From Puccinellia tenuiflora (lineage: Eukaryota; Streptophyta; Magnoliopsida; Poales; Poaceae), in contig QRDG01000410.1 of the NCBI GenBank assembly GCA_012064385.1, positions 215,801 to 279,800 on the forward strand: a stretch of DNA of 64,000 nt. Direction: 5' to 3'. A program made the position numbers and the translations under genes. Position 1 is the first letter of the stretch; each line of letters begins with the position of its first letter. The notes below the pieces were generated by a model. The model searched no databases and was not told where the DNA came from. It worked only from the letters and a program-made list of their open reading frames with translations. Shown here piece after piece: positions 32,142 to 42,915 of this stretch.

Positions 32142-34042
32142 TGATGGGGTCGCAGCATGGAAAACAAAAATTTTCTACGCGGCAAAGCGGAATAAACCCC
32201 AAGGATCTAGATCATCGAGATGAAGATAGCGAAGATGAGATCCAATCTCTTACCCTCGAAGATCAACAAACGCGTTTTGTCGGTGCAGGGGTTGGCTAGT
32301 CGATCCCCGCAACTAGACTCGTCTAGTCGCGAGGAGATGTATTATCCTCGAGATCCAATCCGGTGAAGTGCGGCAACGGGCAGCACCTCCGCGGCGTCCA
32401 CACGTACAGCTCGATGAAGACGTCGACTCCTTGATCCCGCAAGCGAGACGACGTGGCCTTGATGATCTCAGCAGCACGACGGTAGTGCCGGTGATGATGA
32501 CGATCTCCACACGCGAGGCTTCGCCAAACCAAGCGAGGGGAGAGGGAGAGGAGATGGTGGCGCAGCCCCTAGGGCTAGGGGGTGCGGCTAGGTGTGGTGG
32601 TGAGGCGGCGGCAGCCCTTCGGGGAGAAGGGGTGCGGCTAGGGTTTAGAGGGAGAGAGGGAGAGGGGGGGTGCGGCTAGGGCTTCCTCCAAGGATGTGTT
32701 GCGCCCCCCCCCCTTACCCCTCCTTATATAGGTGGCGGCTAGGTCAAGGGGAGGGGGCCGGCCGGCCCCTCCTTACTTGCCCCCCAAGTTGGAGTCCAAC
32801 AAGGACTCCTCCTTGGGCCCCTTTCCTAAAGGGGTGGGAGCCCACCTCCTAGTCCAACTAGGAGTGGGACTCCCCTCCTATGCCGCACCAGCCCATGGGC
32901 TTAGGTGGTGCGCCCCACCTAGTGGTGGCAGCACCCCTTTGCACCATGTGGGCCCCATACAATTTATGCGGTCCCACTTCTAGACTCTTCTAGAACATTC
33001 CGGAACTTCCGGTACCCTTTAAATAATTTCCGGAACTTTTCCGAAACCTCCGGAAACCACTTTCCATATATGAATCTTATTCTCCGGACTCCTCCGGAAC
33101 TCCTCGTGATGTCCGGGATCCCATCCGAGACTCCGAATCACCATTCGTTCACGTCATCATTTAATTCATCGCAAAACCTAATTTCATCGGAACGTTAAGT
33201 GTGTGACCCTACGGGTTCGAGAATGCATAGACATGATCATATCAATAATTAATAGCGGGACCGGGATGTCCATATTAATTCCTATACACTCAACGAAAAC
33301 CTTTTCTCGATTGAACCACGATGCCGGAGATTCAATTAATCTCATATACGATTCCCTTTGTCTCACGATATTTTACTTGCCCGAGATATAATCGTTGACA
33401 TCCCCATGTCCAGTTTAATCTCGTTACCGGCAAGTTCTCTTTACTCGTCCATAATATAGGATCCCGGTGATTACAACTTAATCACATGTCTGCAGACTCT
33501 TGATGCTATATTACCGAGAAGGCCTGGAGATATCTTCTCCGTCACAAGGAGGGACAAATTCCACTCTCGATACATATCACCCAACAACCCACCATCGGAG
33601 ATACCTGAAAGCCACCTTTATAATCACCCAGTTACGAAGTGACGTTTGATGTCCACAAAGTATTCCTCCAGTGAACGGGAGTGATATAATCTCATGGTCT
33701 AAGGAAACTATATTTGGCATATTAAAAGTGTTGACAACAAAACTTTTGTGACACGATTAATTGCAACTCTTTATTTGGGTCATGTCCATCACACCATTAC
33801 TCCTAATGATATGACTCCGTTATCAAGTGACTATAACAAGTCCATAGTTAGGAAACTCTAACTATCTCTTGATCAACGAACTAGTCCTGTAGAGGCTCAC
33901 TAGGGACTCCGGGTGTTTATATTCCACACATGTATTATGTTTCCATTTAATACAATTATAGCATGGATAATAAACTATTACCATAAACTTGAATATGCTT
34001 AATAAACCATTTTATTATTGCCTCTAGGGCATATTCCCAACA
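32142..34042 (-). repeat. D 5' LTR
   Basis: Promoter-bearing LTR of D. Differs from the left LTR by about eight sites, including a 1-bp deletion in the HSE-like array (GGAACTTCC against GGAACCTTCC). TATA box at 32730-32723 (TATATAAG on minus). Confidence 0.92.
32978..33055. promoter_or_regulatory. Heat-shock-element-like array in the D 5' LTR
   Basis: Six contiguous TTC/GAA units at exact 5-bp steps at 32978-33005 (one mismatch), then a second cluster of six at 33028-33055 (two mismatches). It lies about 250-330 bp upstream of the TATA box on the minus strand, the place of a promoter element. Confidence 0.72.
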
Positions 34043-34046
34043 CCTG

Positions 34047-36740
34047 GTGTCCCATCGCGGCATCGAGGCCAACCCCGACAAGATCAAGGCCATAGAGAAG
34101 ATGCAGCCTCCTCGTCACCTCAAGGACATGCAGCGCTTAGCGGGATGTATGGCCAGCCTTGGCCGTTTCATCTCCAAGTTCGGGGAGAGGGCGCTGCCAT
34201 TTTTCAAGATCATGAAGAGGTCCGGTCCCTTCAAGTGGACCCCTGAAGCAGCAAAGGCCTTCGAGGACCTGAAGAAATACCTGGCGAGCCCACCCATCAT
34301 GGTTGCCCCACACCCTCGCGAGCCTCTGAAGCTGTATCTTGCAGCCACTCCTCAGACGGCGAGCGCGGTCTTGGTGGCTGAAAGGGAAGAGCCAGTCCTC
34401 GCCAAGCAGACCTTTGCCTCGCCAAGCCCAGAACACCCCGACAAGGAGGCACCCTCGTCAAGCATCCAGCCTCCTATTGAGCCTCCCCAAGTGGGGCCTC
34501 AAGAAACCCTCGTCGAGGACTCCACTGAGCCTGGAGAGGAGTCAGCCGCTGCCACGCCAACGACTACCCTCGTCGAGCATCCCGTGTACTTCGTCAGCAC
34601 AGTATTGCGTGACGCTCGCGAGCGCTACCCCATGCAGCAAAAGCTCCTCTTCTCGCTCCTCATCGCCTCCAGGAAACTGCGCCACTACTTCCAGGGCCAC
34701 CCCATCAAGGTGGTCACCTCATATCCCCTGGAGCAAGTCCTGCGCAACCCAAACGCGACAGATCGCGTCGCAAGCTGGGGCATAGAGCTACAACCCTTCG
34801 AGCTGGAGTTTGACACCACCAGGGTCATCAAGGGCAGGGCGCTGGCTAATTTCATGGCCGAATGGACGGACACGCGTGAAGAAGAGCCTCAAGAGGAGGA
34901 GGTTACAGCCTCAGGGGGGACGACACCAAGCCACTGGACCATGCACTTCGACGGCGCCTTCCCGGCCAGGAGTGCAGGAGCTGGTGCCGTCTTCACCTCA
35001 CCGACAGGCGACAAGCTCTACTACGCCGTCCAACTGTGCTTCAAGGACAATGACAAGGTCTCCAACAACATTGCTGAATATGAAGGCCTCCTCGCCGGGC
35101 TCAGAGCCGCCATCGCCCTCGGCATCAAGTACATCCTCATCAAGGGCGACTCCCAGCTCCTCGTCAACTTCTCCAACAAAAGCTACACGCCAAAGGACAC
35201 CTACATGGTGGCCTACCTTGAAGAGGTACGCAAGCTGGAGAAGCACTTTAGGGGCATGGAGCTCAAGCACATCCCGCGGGCAGAAAACCAAGAGGCAGAT
35301 GAAATTGCTCGGCGAGCAGCAAGAAGAGAAGCCCAGAAGCCTGGAGTGTTCGAGGAGAGGCTCACCAAGGCCTCGGTCAAGCAGCCTGTGGTCAACATCA
35401 GCATCGACGAGGAGCTCCCACCTGCCCCACCGAGCGGAGCACCAAATTGTGGGTTGCCCTCGGGCGATCGCTTGCTGCTAACTCTGGTACGACAAGGCAC
35501 TGGTTGGATCGACGAGATCAAGAACTATCTGCAAAACCGAGCCCTCCCCGAAGACGATGCAGAGGCCGAGAGAATTGCTCGCCAGGCCAAGTCCTACTGC
35601 CTCCACGACGGAGACCTGTATTGTAAGCGCCCCAATGGGGTTGCGCTGCGGTGCGTCCCTGCCGAGGAAGGCCGCCAGCTCATCAACGACATCCACAGCG
35701 GCGAGTGCGGCCACCACTCTTCCTCGCGCACCATTGCAGGCAAGGTCTTCCGGAGTGGCTTCTACTGGCCCTCAGTGCTTCAAGATGCCGCCGAAATCGT
35801 CCAGTCCTGCGACGCATGCCAATTCCACGCCAAGCAAATCCACCAGCCCGCGCAAGGACTCCAGACGATCCCGCTCTCCTGGCCGTTCGCGGTCTGGGGG
35901 CTGGACCTGCTAGGACCCTTCCCGCGAGCGCTCAGGGGCTACCGCTACCTCTACGTCGCCATCGACAAATTCACCAAGTGGCCTGAGGTGGAACCCGTGC
36001 GCACCATTCCGGCGAAATCGGCGGTAAAATTCATAAGGAGCCTGGTCTGCCGCTTCGGCGTGCCCAACCGCATCATCACCGACAACGGCTCACAATTCAT
36101 CAGTGGCGCCTTCAAGTCCTACTGCGGCAGCATCGGTGCCCAAATCTGCTACGCCTCGGTGGCGCACCCACGAAGCAACGGGCAGGCCGAACGAGCCAAC
36201 GCCGAGGTGCTCAAGAGCCTCAAGACGAGAAACTTCAACCGCCTAAAGGCCAGCGGCAAGCACTGGATCGATGAGCTCCCCTCGGTGCTCTGGTCCATCC
36301 GCACCATGCCAACGAAGCCAACTGGTGAGACGTCGTTCTCCCTCGTCTATGGCGCTGAAGCCGTCCTCCCCAGCGAGATCACTCATGGCTCTCCGCGAGT
36401 CCTGGCCTTCAAGGAGGCTGAGGTGGACGAACTACGCAATGACGACCTGCTGCTGCTTGAAGGGCTCCGCCGCAATGCGTCCCTGAGAGCGGCAAGGTAC
36501 CAGCAAGACCTCCCTCGCTACCACAGCCGCCACATCCGCACGCGCACCCTCGAAGCAGGAGACCTCGTCCTGAGGAGAACCCTCTCCAGGGCAGGCCTCC
36601 ACAAGCTCTCACCAATGTGGGAAGGCCCATACAGAGTCATGCACATCGCCAGGCCTAGCTCCGCGCTGCTCGAGACGGAGGACGGCATCCCTGTCGCCAA
36701 CCCCTGGAACATCGAGCACCTGCGCAAGTTCTACCCCTGA
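34047..36740 (+). CDS. A1 pol, 3' part: RT connection, RNase H, integrase
   Basis: 897 codons open to TGA. It continues RT after element D (SHRGIEANPDKIKAIEKMQ), with RT thumb/connection (LAGCMASLGRFISKFGERALPFF). RNase H at about residues 290-430: WTMHFDGAF (catalytic Asp), NIAEYEGLLAGLRAA (Glu), IKGDSQLLVN (Asp), HIPRAENQEADEIARRA (final Asp). Integrase at about 500-850: H2C2 zinc region (GECGHHSSS, CDACQ), LDLLGPF (Asp), IITDNGSQF (Asp), NGQAERAN (Glu), YGAEAVLP and a C-terminal LSPMWEGPYRVMHI domain. The frame is open but the RT core is deleted upstream (25318), so the polyprotein is non-functional. The first residues are supplied by the RT fragment left of D. Confidence 0.9.
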   Translation: MSHRGIEANPDKIKAIEKMQPPRHLKDMQRLAGCMASLGRFISKFGERALPFFKIMKRSGPFKWTPEAAKAFEDLKKYLASPPIMVAPHPREPLKLYLAATPQTASAVLVAEREEPVLAKQTFASPSPEHPDKEAPSSSIQPPIEPPQVGPQETLVEDSTEPGEESAAATPTTTLVEHPVYFVSTVLRDARERYPMQQKLLFSLLIASRKLRHYFQGHPIKVVTSYPLEQVLRNPNATDRVASWGIELQPFELEFDTTRVIKGRALANFMAEWTDTREEEPQEEEVTASGGTTPSHWTMHFDGAFPARSAGAGAVFTSPTGDKLYYAVQLCFKDNDKVSNNIAEYEGLLAGLRAAIALGIKYILIKGDSQLLVNFSNKSYTPKDTYMVAYLEEVRKLEKHFRGMELKHIPRAENQEADEIARRAARREAQKPGVFEERLTKASVKQPVVNISIDEELPPAPPSGAPNCGLPSGDRLLLTLVRQGTGWIDEIKNYLQNRALPEDDAEAERIARQAKSYCLHDGDLYCKRPNGVALRCVPAEEGRQLINDIHSGECGHHSSSRTIAGKVFRSGFYWPSVLQDAAEIVQSCDACQFHAKQIHQPAQGLQTIPLSWPFAVWGLDLLGPFPRALRGYRYLYVAIDKFTKWPEVEPVRTIPAKSAVKFIRSLVCRFGVPNRIITDNGSQFISGAFKSYCGSIGAQICYASVAHPRSNGQAERANAEVLKSLKTRNFNRLKASGKHWIDELPSVLWSIRTMPTKPTGETSFSLVYGAEAVLPSEITHGSPRVLAFKEAEVDELRNDDLLLLEGLRRNASLRAARYQQDLPRYHSRHIRTRTLEAGDLVLRRTLSRAGLHKLSPMWEGPYRVMHIARPSSALLETEDGIPVANPWNIEHLRKFYP

Positions 36741-37926
36741 TCGCCCTCGGCGAGCAACTTTTTGCATCAAGGGAGAGCCACGCGCCATCATCCTCCACGA
36801 GGAAAAACTTCTGGCTCCCCTCTCTACTATACGTTGCCGCGGGCCGTTCGAGAAGACTCCCAAGCCATCACGCCTCGGCAAGGTAACCTCTTCAGGCACC
36901 ATGCCTTGGCGTGGTGGATCCCCATGCCCAGCCATGGTGGACCACAGGCTCTACAAGCCACCCCCGCATAGGGGCCCCCTCTAAGCTCTCTCTACATACG
37001 TCGCCACGAGCACGCCCCCTCGAGAGCCTCAGCCACAGCATGTGGAACCCCATGCCCGACATGGTGGATTTTTTGTGTTTCTGGCCACGCCAGTGTAATG
37101 AACATCTATTTCAGGTCATTTTTTAACCTTTGCGCATCGCGCCAGCATATTTTGTGGCTTCGGTAAGCTGTTATGTTATTGCTGTTTATTCTCGCTCGTA
37201 TGATCCATCCTGTGTATCTCGCGAGCGGGGGCTAGCATGGTGCCATGCCACGGGAGCATCCCGGCAGCGCCTCAAACCCAAGGGATCCGAGCTCTGAACT
37301 CATGGGTCAGCCTTCATGCATGTCAACTCCCAAGGAGCTCTGAACTCATGAGCCGGCTCCCGTGCACGTCAACTCACCAAGGACCTTGGTGCCTGTTCTC
37401 CTCGCGAGACACCCATGAAGGAACCTACAAGCACGCATAAGTTATCTAGCTATGTATCGCTTGTGGGTACGCCTATCTGTCAAAACGCAGGAAAACAGGT
37501 CAAAAGCGAGCGCCAGGGAACCAACACCCTCTCCAAGGCAAAAACATCTCGCCAGGGAACCAACACCCTCTCCAAGGCAGAATGCCTCGCTAAGCTAAGT
37601 ACAAACACTTGGTCGAATTTCCTCTCGCTGGTTTTTGCCCCTCGAGTCTCTTTTCTCTCTCCTACGCCTCATGGGCTGCTTGCACGTCAAAGGGGGGCCC
37701 CAAGCATCGCGCTCGAGGAGCTCTTACTTCTTGAGGCCTCACACACCCCCCGGCCTTGTGGAGCCCTGACTCTCACATACCGAAGCGGCGGTGGTGTAGT
37801 GCTAAGAGAGGGTCCTAAGACGTAGAGCGAAAAAGACATGAAAGGGAAAGACAAAAGCCTCCCGAGGGACATTCACAAGCACACTCCAATATAACTTGAC
37901 AAGTTTTTACAAAGTTTACAACCAAA
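36741..37926. other. A1 3' non-coding region
   Basis: No gene. Two copies of GCCAGGGAACCAACACCCT plus CTCCAAGGCA at 37512-37540 and 37551-37579 (period 39) and two diverged ~46-bp copies at about 37288-37333 and 37334-37380 (each with CTGAACTCATG). Collinear with the minus-strand A2 region 42916-43886. It separates the stop of pol from the stop of the antisense gene. Confidence 0.75.
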
Positions 37927-37973
37927 ATGAATGCTAAGCTAGTCTGTGCCTCTGCACGTCCAGATGCAGGAGT

Positions 37974-40900
37974 TCAGGCCGTCGCGCCCCCCGAGGTGCC
38001 TGCCTTGTCCACGGCGGTCTCCGCCTCCTCTTCCAGAGCATCCTCCTCGTCGTCGCCTTCGATCACGACTTGGTCGAATTTCTTGGCGAACGCGATGGCG
38101 GCCTGCGTGGCGGTCTCCCGCGCCTTGTTGCTGATGGCGCTCGGCGGTGCCATCACGTCATTAAGGTCGAGTGAGGGCTGGAGCCTCACGAGGTTGCTGA
38201 AGATGTTGGTGACGGCAACGACAAGGAGCTCGCGGCTCTCCTCCACGACGCGCTCAAACCCTTCGCGACCCCTTCAAGCCTCCCGAGGAATTGCTCGAAG
38301 AAGTACGAATACGTGGTTTCATCGTCGGTCGCTGCAGAGGAGGGGACGTCGATCCTCAGATCGTCCCCAACTGCGTGCGCACGGCTCACCAAGCTTTGAA
38401 GAATACTCTGGCGCTGGCGCGTCATGGACCGGTCAACCTGGCGCTGGTCCTGTGCTTGCTCCGCCAGAGCCGCGGCCGGCCCCACCTGCTGCCGGAGCTC
38501 CTCCAGGTCTCTCTCCAGGGCGATGGCGTTCCCCTCCGCGCGAGCCTGGGCCTCCCGGGAGACCTCGAGGCAAGAGGTCAACCGCTTCTCCTCCTGCTCA
38601 AGCCCCTTGATGCGTTTTTCGAACTCCTTGCGCTTGGACTTGAAGCGGTCCTCCTGCTTCGTGGCCTTCTCGTCATATTCTTTGGCGAGGCTCTCGCGGA
38701 TGAGCTTGACCTTGGTGTCAGCCTCTTCTTGGAGCCTCTTCCGCTCCGCCGCGAGGTTGGCTTCGTCCTTGGCCACCCGGCCCTCGCGCTCCTGCAGCTG
38801 CCCCTCGCGGGTGGCCTGGTCCTTCTCGAGCAGCTGGACCTGCTCCTCGCGCTTGTGCAGCTCCTTCTCGCGGAGGGAGAGCTCCTCCTCGTGCCGCATC
38901 AGCTCTGCCTCGCGGGGCGCCAGCTGCCCCTCGCGGGCATCTAGCAGCTCGCGGAGCTCCTTCAGGCTGGCCCTGGCGACCTCGGAGTCAGCAGCAAACT
39001 TCTGCTCCGCGGCCGCTAGCTCGTCATGTTTGGAGGCGGTCTCCACCTCGAGCGCCTCCCTGGCGGCGTCGAGCTCTTCCATCACCTCCTGCGCCTCCCG
39101 CTTGACGCTGTCGCGGGTCTCTTTGGCGAAGCGGAGGGCCTCTTGGCGCTCCGCCTGGGCCGCCGCGTCCTGCCGGCGGCACATCTCCACCCTCTCGTAA
39201 AGAAGGGCCCAGGCCTCGCCGAGCCTTGCCCTTTCCTCCGCCAGGGCGTTTTCTTCTTCGGTGAGCTGCTCCTCCAGCCCGTCGAGCGCCCGCCGCGCCT
39301 GGTTGAGGACGATCCGTCGATGAATTGCTTGGCGCCGCGGCTCCTGCAGCGCCAAGGCTCCCGCACTACTGCTGGGTGCGGAGTCCTCGATCCTCGTTGA
39401 GGCGCCCGGCGCCTCCTGCCTCGGGTCCATGACCGCCTCTGGTGCGGTCAGGGGGCTTGTGGGGGCGCCTCCCTCGACACTCGCTTCGGTTGCCCTCTGG
39501 GGGCTGGGCGCCCTCTCGCGCTCAGCTCCAGCGCCGGTGGGCTCCGGAGGTGCCTCCGCCTCCTGCTCCTCAGGGGCGCCTCCGGCCCCCTCTGTGACGG
39601 CCGCGTCCGCCGCGGCCTCGGGCACATCGGCCCCTTGTGGGGGAGCCTCCCCCTCCGTTGGGGGCGGCTCCATGAAGATCTCCTCGTCCACCCCCTCCTC
39701 CTCCGTCTCGGTCTGGACGGGAGAAGTGGTCGTCCTTGTTGGCGACGGCGGTGCCACCTCTTCTACCACCTCCTCCGTGCGGTGCTCGACCCCGAGAGGA
39801 GTCGCCGCTCGAGCCGAGGACGGCGCCACCTCTTCGGTCTCCTCCTCCTCGCGGTGTTCCACCACGGGGGGAGTGGCCGCGCGAACCGGCGACGGCGTAG
39901 CCTCCTCAACCACCACCACCTCCGCGCGGTGCTCGACCGCGGGAGGGATAGCTGCCTGCTGCGGCTCGCCAGTCGAGGGCGTCTCCGCGACAAAGCTGGC
40001 GATCTCTCCAGCCTTGCGGAGCCGCCGCCTCTTTGGCTCCGCAGGTTGCCTGAAAGGAAGACAAGTTGAAGATCCTTCAAGGGGGTTTTCTCAGAAACAA
40101 AATGCTAAAGGAAAAAGGGAAGAATCAAAGGCTTACTCGTCGGCCATCACCCACACCCTCTTCTTCGCCTTGGGCGGCTGGGTGTTGCTTGCTCCGGCCT
40201 CCTCCCGAGCCGCTCCTGTCTCCGCGCGAGGAGGGTCTCTCGTGGTTGCGGCCCTCCTGTCGTGGACGGCCTTGGAGCGGGGTTCGCAGCGCCCTCCCCC
40301 GCCGCCGCTCGTCTCCTCCTCCTCTTCGACGCGCTGGGAGCGGGCGACGCAGAATGCATCCTCCTTGTCGCTGGAGGAGAGCACCTGGAGGTCCACCTCA
40401 GCAGGAACGCTCCTTGAGGAGCCGGCGTCCTCACCGACGGGGTCGGTGCCCCTCGAGGCCTCGTCCTCGCCGAGGGGGTCCTCGTCTCTCGAGGCCTCTT
40501 CCTCAGCAGACTCCTCGGCCTCCTCAGGCTCCGGAGGCTCGTCCATGTACTCCGGCTCCGCCGCCCACGGGTTAGGGCGAGGCCCGCGGTGTCCCGCGGG
40601 CACCATTCCCCATTCGTCGAACGTGGGCATGCACGCGCGCTGCTCCGCGATGCTCTCCTCGGCGAAGCAGATGAGTGGCTTGGCCTCCTCCTTGGTGGGG
40701 GACGGGACCTCCGACGTCGCGAAGAGGACGCCCATGATCTGGCGTAGTACCTCAGGCGCGAAGCCATCCTTGCTCAGGCGCATTGCGTCCTCCTTGCCGT
40801 TGTACCGCCACACCGGCTCGGCGTGCAGCTGCAGGGGAGCGATCCGGCGCCTCGTGAAGTCTTTTGCTACCATCTGGCCGGTGACCCCTGCCGTGCGGAG

Positions 40901-41547
40901 GCTCTGGATGAACACGTACACCGCGTCGAGCCTCGGGCCCCTGAAGTCCGCGCTCGCCCAGCACGCCCACTTCCTCGGGGGTGCCTCGGGCACCTCCAAG
41001 AGAGGGTGAGTGGCCTTGGCGTCGACGAAGAGCCACTTCTCGCGGAACTTCTCCACCTTTTTCGTCACCTTGGTGATGGCGTTCTCATCGCACCAAGCGA
41101 TGGGAATGTAGTTCTCGCTCCTGGCATCGGCGATGCGGAAGGAGACGCATCCGAGCCGCTCATTCTGGGCGGTGCTCCGAAGAGAGTAGAAGCTGCGGAA
41201 GAGCGCCACCGAGGGGCGGATGCCGATGTAGGCCTCGCAGAGGTGGGCGAAGATGGCGAGGATGAGGATGGAGTTGGGATGAAGATGAAGCAACTGGATC
41301 TGGTACACCTCCAAGATCGCCAGGAGGAAGTCGGAGAACGGCGGAACCAGGCCAGCCTCATCTCAGTGGCACCATGCTCGTTGGTGCTCGCCGCCGCCAG
41401 ATGGCGCACCTTGGCTACTCCCGCCGCGGTGACGCGGGTCCGCGGTAGTGCTCCCTCGAGAGCAGCAGCGCGCGCCATCGCCGCCGACGTGCCGGCCCGC
41501 ATTGCGGCCTTGCCCTTCGGGTCGGTGTTGGCTTTCTTGGGCGCCAT
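37974..41547 (-). pseudogene. Antisense gene of element A1, Transposase_28-like with coiled coil, broken
   Basis: Minus-strand gene in a plus-strand element, between pol and 3' LTR. The start at 41547 gives MAPKKANTDPKGKAAM. The domain part (YQIQLLHLHPNSILILAIF, RRIAPLQLHAEPVWRYNGK) continues to VWVMADE at 40137. An intron at 40050-40136 joins it to EQPAEPKRRRLRKAGE, then the acidic VEHR-repeat region and a long coiled coil (LREKELHKREEQVQLLEK), ending near 37974 after the C-terminal part ISNKARETATQ...SGGATA. Against the A2 copy about 58 bp are missing near 41365, shifting the frame, and another frameshift lies near 38250. With only two breaks it is better kept than the A2 copy (about five). 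Function unknown. Confidence 0.85.
40050..40136 (-). other. Intron of the A1 antisense gene
   Basis: On minus: GACGA/GTAAGC donor, TTTCAG acceptor, 87 nt. Matching intron in A2 at 1842-1924. Conservation of position and frame between two diverged copies supports real splicing in an ancestor. Confidence 0.82.
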
Positions 41548-41835
41548 CGGTCGCCGGAGAAGAAGATGAAGACTCTGGAGTTGGAGCGCTCTGGGGAGAT
41601 TGGAGGCGTGGGGAGAAGTGTGCGGAGGAGTTATGGGAGAAGTGAAGGGCGCCGACCGCGCGCCCAGGCTTTATTGACCAGCTCCCGAGTCGTGGCGGGC
41701 CCCGCCACGTCGCCCGTTGGAGCCGAGGAGGTCGTGGCCGCGGGTGCAACCGCTGCGCTCCACGTGTCGCGGCCCTGTCAGGCATCTTTGGCCCCTCGAC
41801 GCTTCGCCTTCGTCCATGGGCCTTGGCGTGCCCGT

Positions 41836-41853
41836 CGCGGGCCCGGGGGCTAC
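41836..41853 (+). other. A1 polypurine tract
   Basis: CGCGGGCCCGGGGGCTAC immediately before the LTR start TGTCGG. Same as A2 at 97-80 on minus. Confidence 0.75.
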
Positions 41854-42910
41854 TGTCGGCACAGTGGAAACCAGGGTACCACGGGCCGGCCTGCCAGGGC
41901 CCACAAGGTTCTTTGGATGATTTTCGCTAAGGACCTGGCTCTCCAAGCCTGGCGAGCCTCGCGAGGGCATTTCCCTTGCGAGGGTCCTTTTCTCCTCGCC
42001 GAGGATTCTCTCTCTTGGCGAGGGATCGCAACTCGACAAGGTATCTCCGACGCCACCCGCAATTCTGCTAAGGACCAAGCCGAAGGGCTCGGCGAGGCTT
42101 TTTGCCTCGCCGAGGCTCCTTCCTCATGAAGTCATCCCTGCCTCCGCGGCAGAGAGCACATGGGCTCTGCGCCATGTGCAGAATGACGCGCGCGCTTGCG
42201 CGCGATGACGACGACGCCGCAATTGCCGTTTCCATGTATAAAGGAGTCAACAAAGCAGCACCAAGAAAAGCGGACAACGAGTATTGCCACTTTGCTGATA
42301 AGGGAACCGTCTGCAGCTACGCTCCAAGGGCGACGTCACCGTGGGACCCGTTCCGCCTCCGCAGCGCCAGCCCGCCGCCCGTTGGACGGTGGCCTTTTCC
42401 AGCTTTGGTGACGCCGTCCCTGCCATGGACCGCGTCCATGGCCCTCATCTTTCTGGTGGACTTCACCTTTATGGTGCACCGCGCCTCCTCCTTCGTCGCC
42501 ATGTGGTAACCCTTCCCGCCCAAATGTTTGGGCGGAAGAGGTCTGAGACGCCTATAAAAGGAGAAGGGGCACGCCCGAGCAAAGGGTTCGGAATCTGGGA
42601 GCTTAGACCAAACCCTAGATCTGAAGACTAGCAAGTAGCCATTGTTAGCCACCTCGAGCTCGACAAGCTCTCCTTGTACTGTAAACCTCTCCAAGCAGTG
42701 CAATACACCAAAGCAGGACGTAGGGGTTTTACCTCCACAAGAGGGCCCTGAACCTGGGTAAGACCGAGTGTTCCATCTCTGCAGTGCTGTCCCGCAGCGA
42801 GTCCGACGAGCACCATCGCCGGAGCACGTTGAGGGTTGTTTGATTCCGCGTTCAGCCCCTTACTCGATCCTTCTCGAGACACACCCAGTTCCTGGGACAG
42901 TTCTCCGACA
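41854..42910 (+). repeat. A1 3' LTR, complete
   Basis: 1057 bp, TGTCGGCACAG...GTTCTCCGACA. TATA box TATAAAAG at 42552-42559, palindrome GCCCAAATGTTTGGGC nearby, perfect hairpin at 42088-42114. Followed by TSD GTCGC. Confidence 0.93.
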
Positions 42911-42915
42911 GTCGC
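42911..42915. repeat. A1 target-site duplication, right copy GTCGC
   Basis: Identical to 4262-4266. Confidence 0.92.

Larger units (their letters stand above)
25534..34042 (-). mobile_element. Element D: non-autonomous Copia element, gag only
   Basis: 8509 bp; LTRs 25534-27432 and 32142-34042 (about 1.9 kb), TSD CCTGG at 25529-25533 and 34043-34047. The primer-binding site for initiator tRNA-Met is at 32129-32140 on minus, next to the right LTR, so the element reads on minus. LTRs start TGTTGGGAATATGCCCTAGA and end CGACCCCATCA. The only protein is a Copia-type gag (30251-30880); there is no protease, integrase or RT. About eight differences between the LTRs by eye make it the youngest insertion here. 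The LTR contains a heat-shock-element-like array. Mobility would depend on an autonomous partner. Confidence 0.93.
4267..42910 (+). mobile_element. Gypsy element A1, inserted in A2 (plus strand)
   Basis: Same family as A2, opposite orientation. The LTR starts TGTCGGCACAG at 4267 and the other LTR ends GTTCTCCGACA at 42910; TSD GTCGC is present at 4262-4266 and 42911-42915. Parts: 5' LTR fragment 4267-4997, element B (4998-22746), gag from 22747, protease, reverse transcriptase cut by element D (25534-34042), rest of pol to 36740, non-coding DNA, antisense gene (minus, 37974-41547), polypurine tract, 3' LTR 41854-42910. The end of the 5' LTR, the primer-binding site and the first codons of gag are missing, lost together with the 5' half of B. 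Confidence 0.92.
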
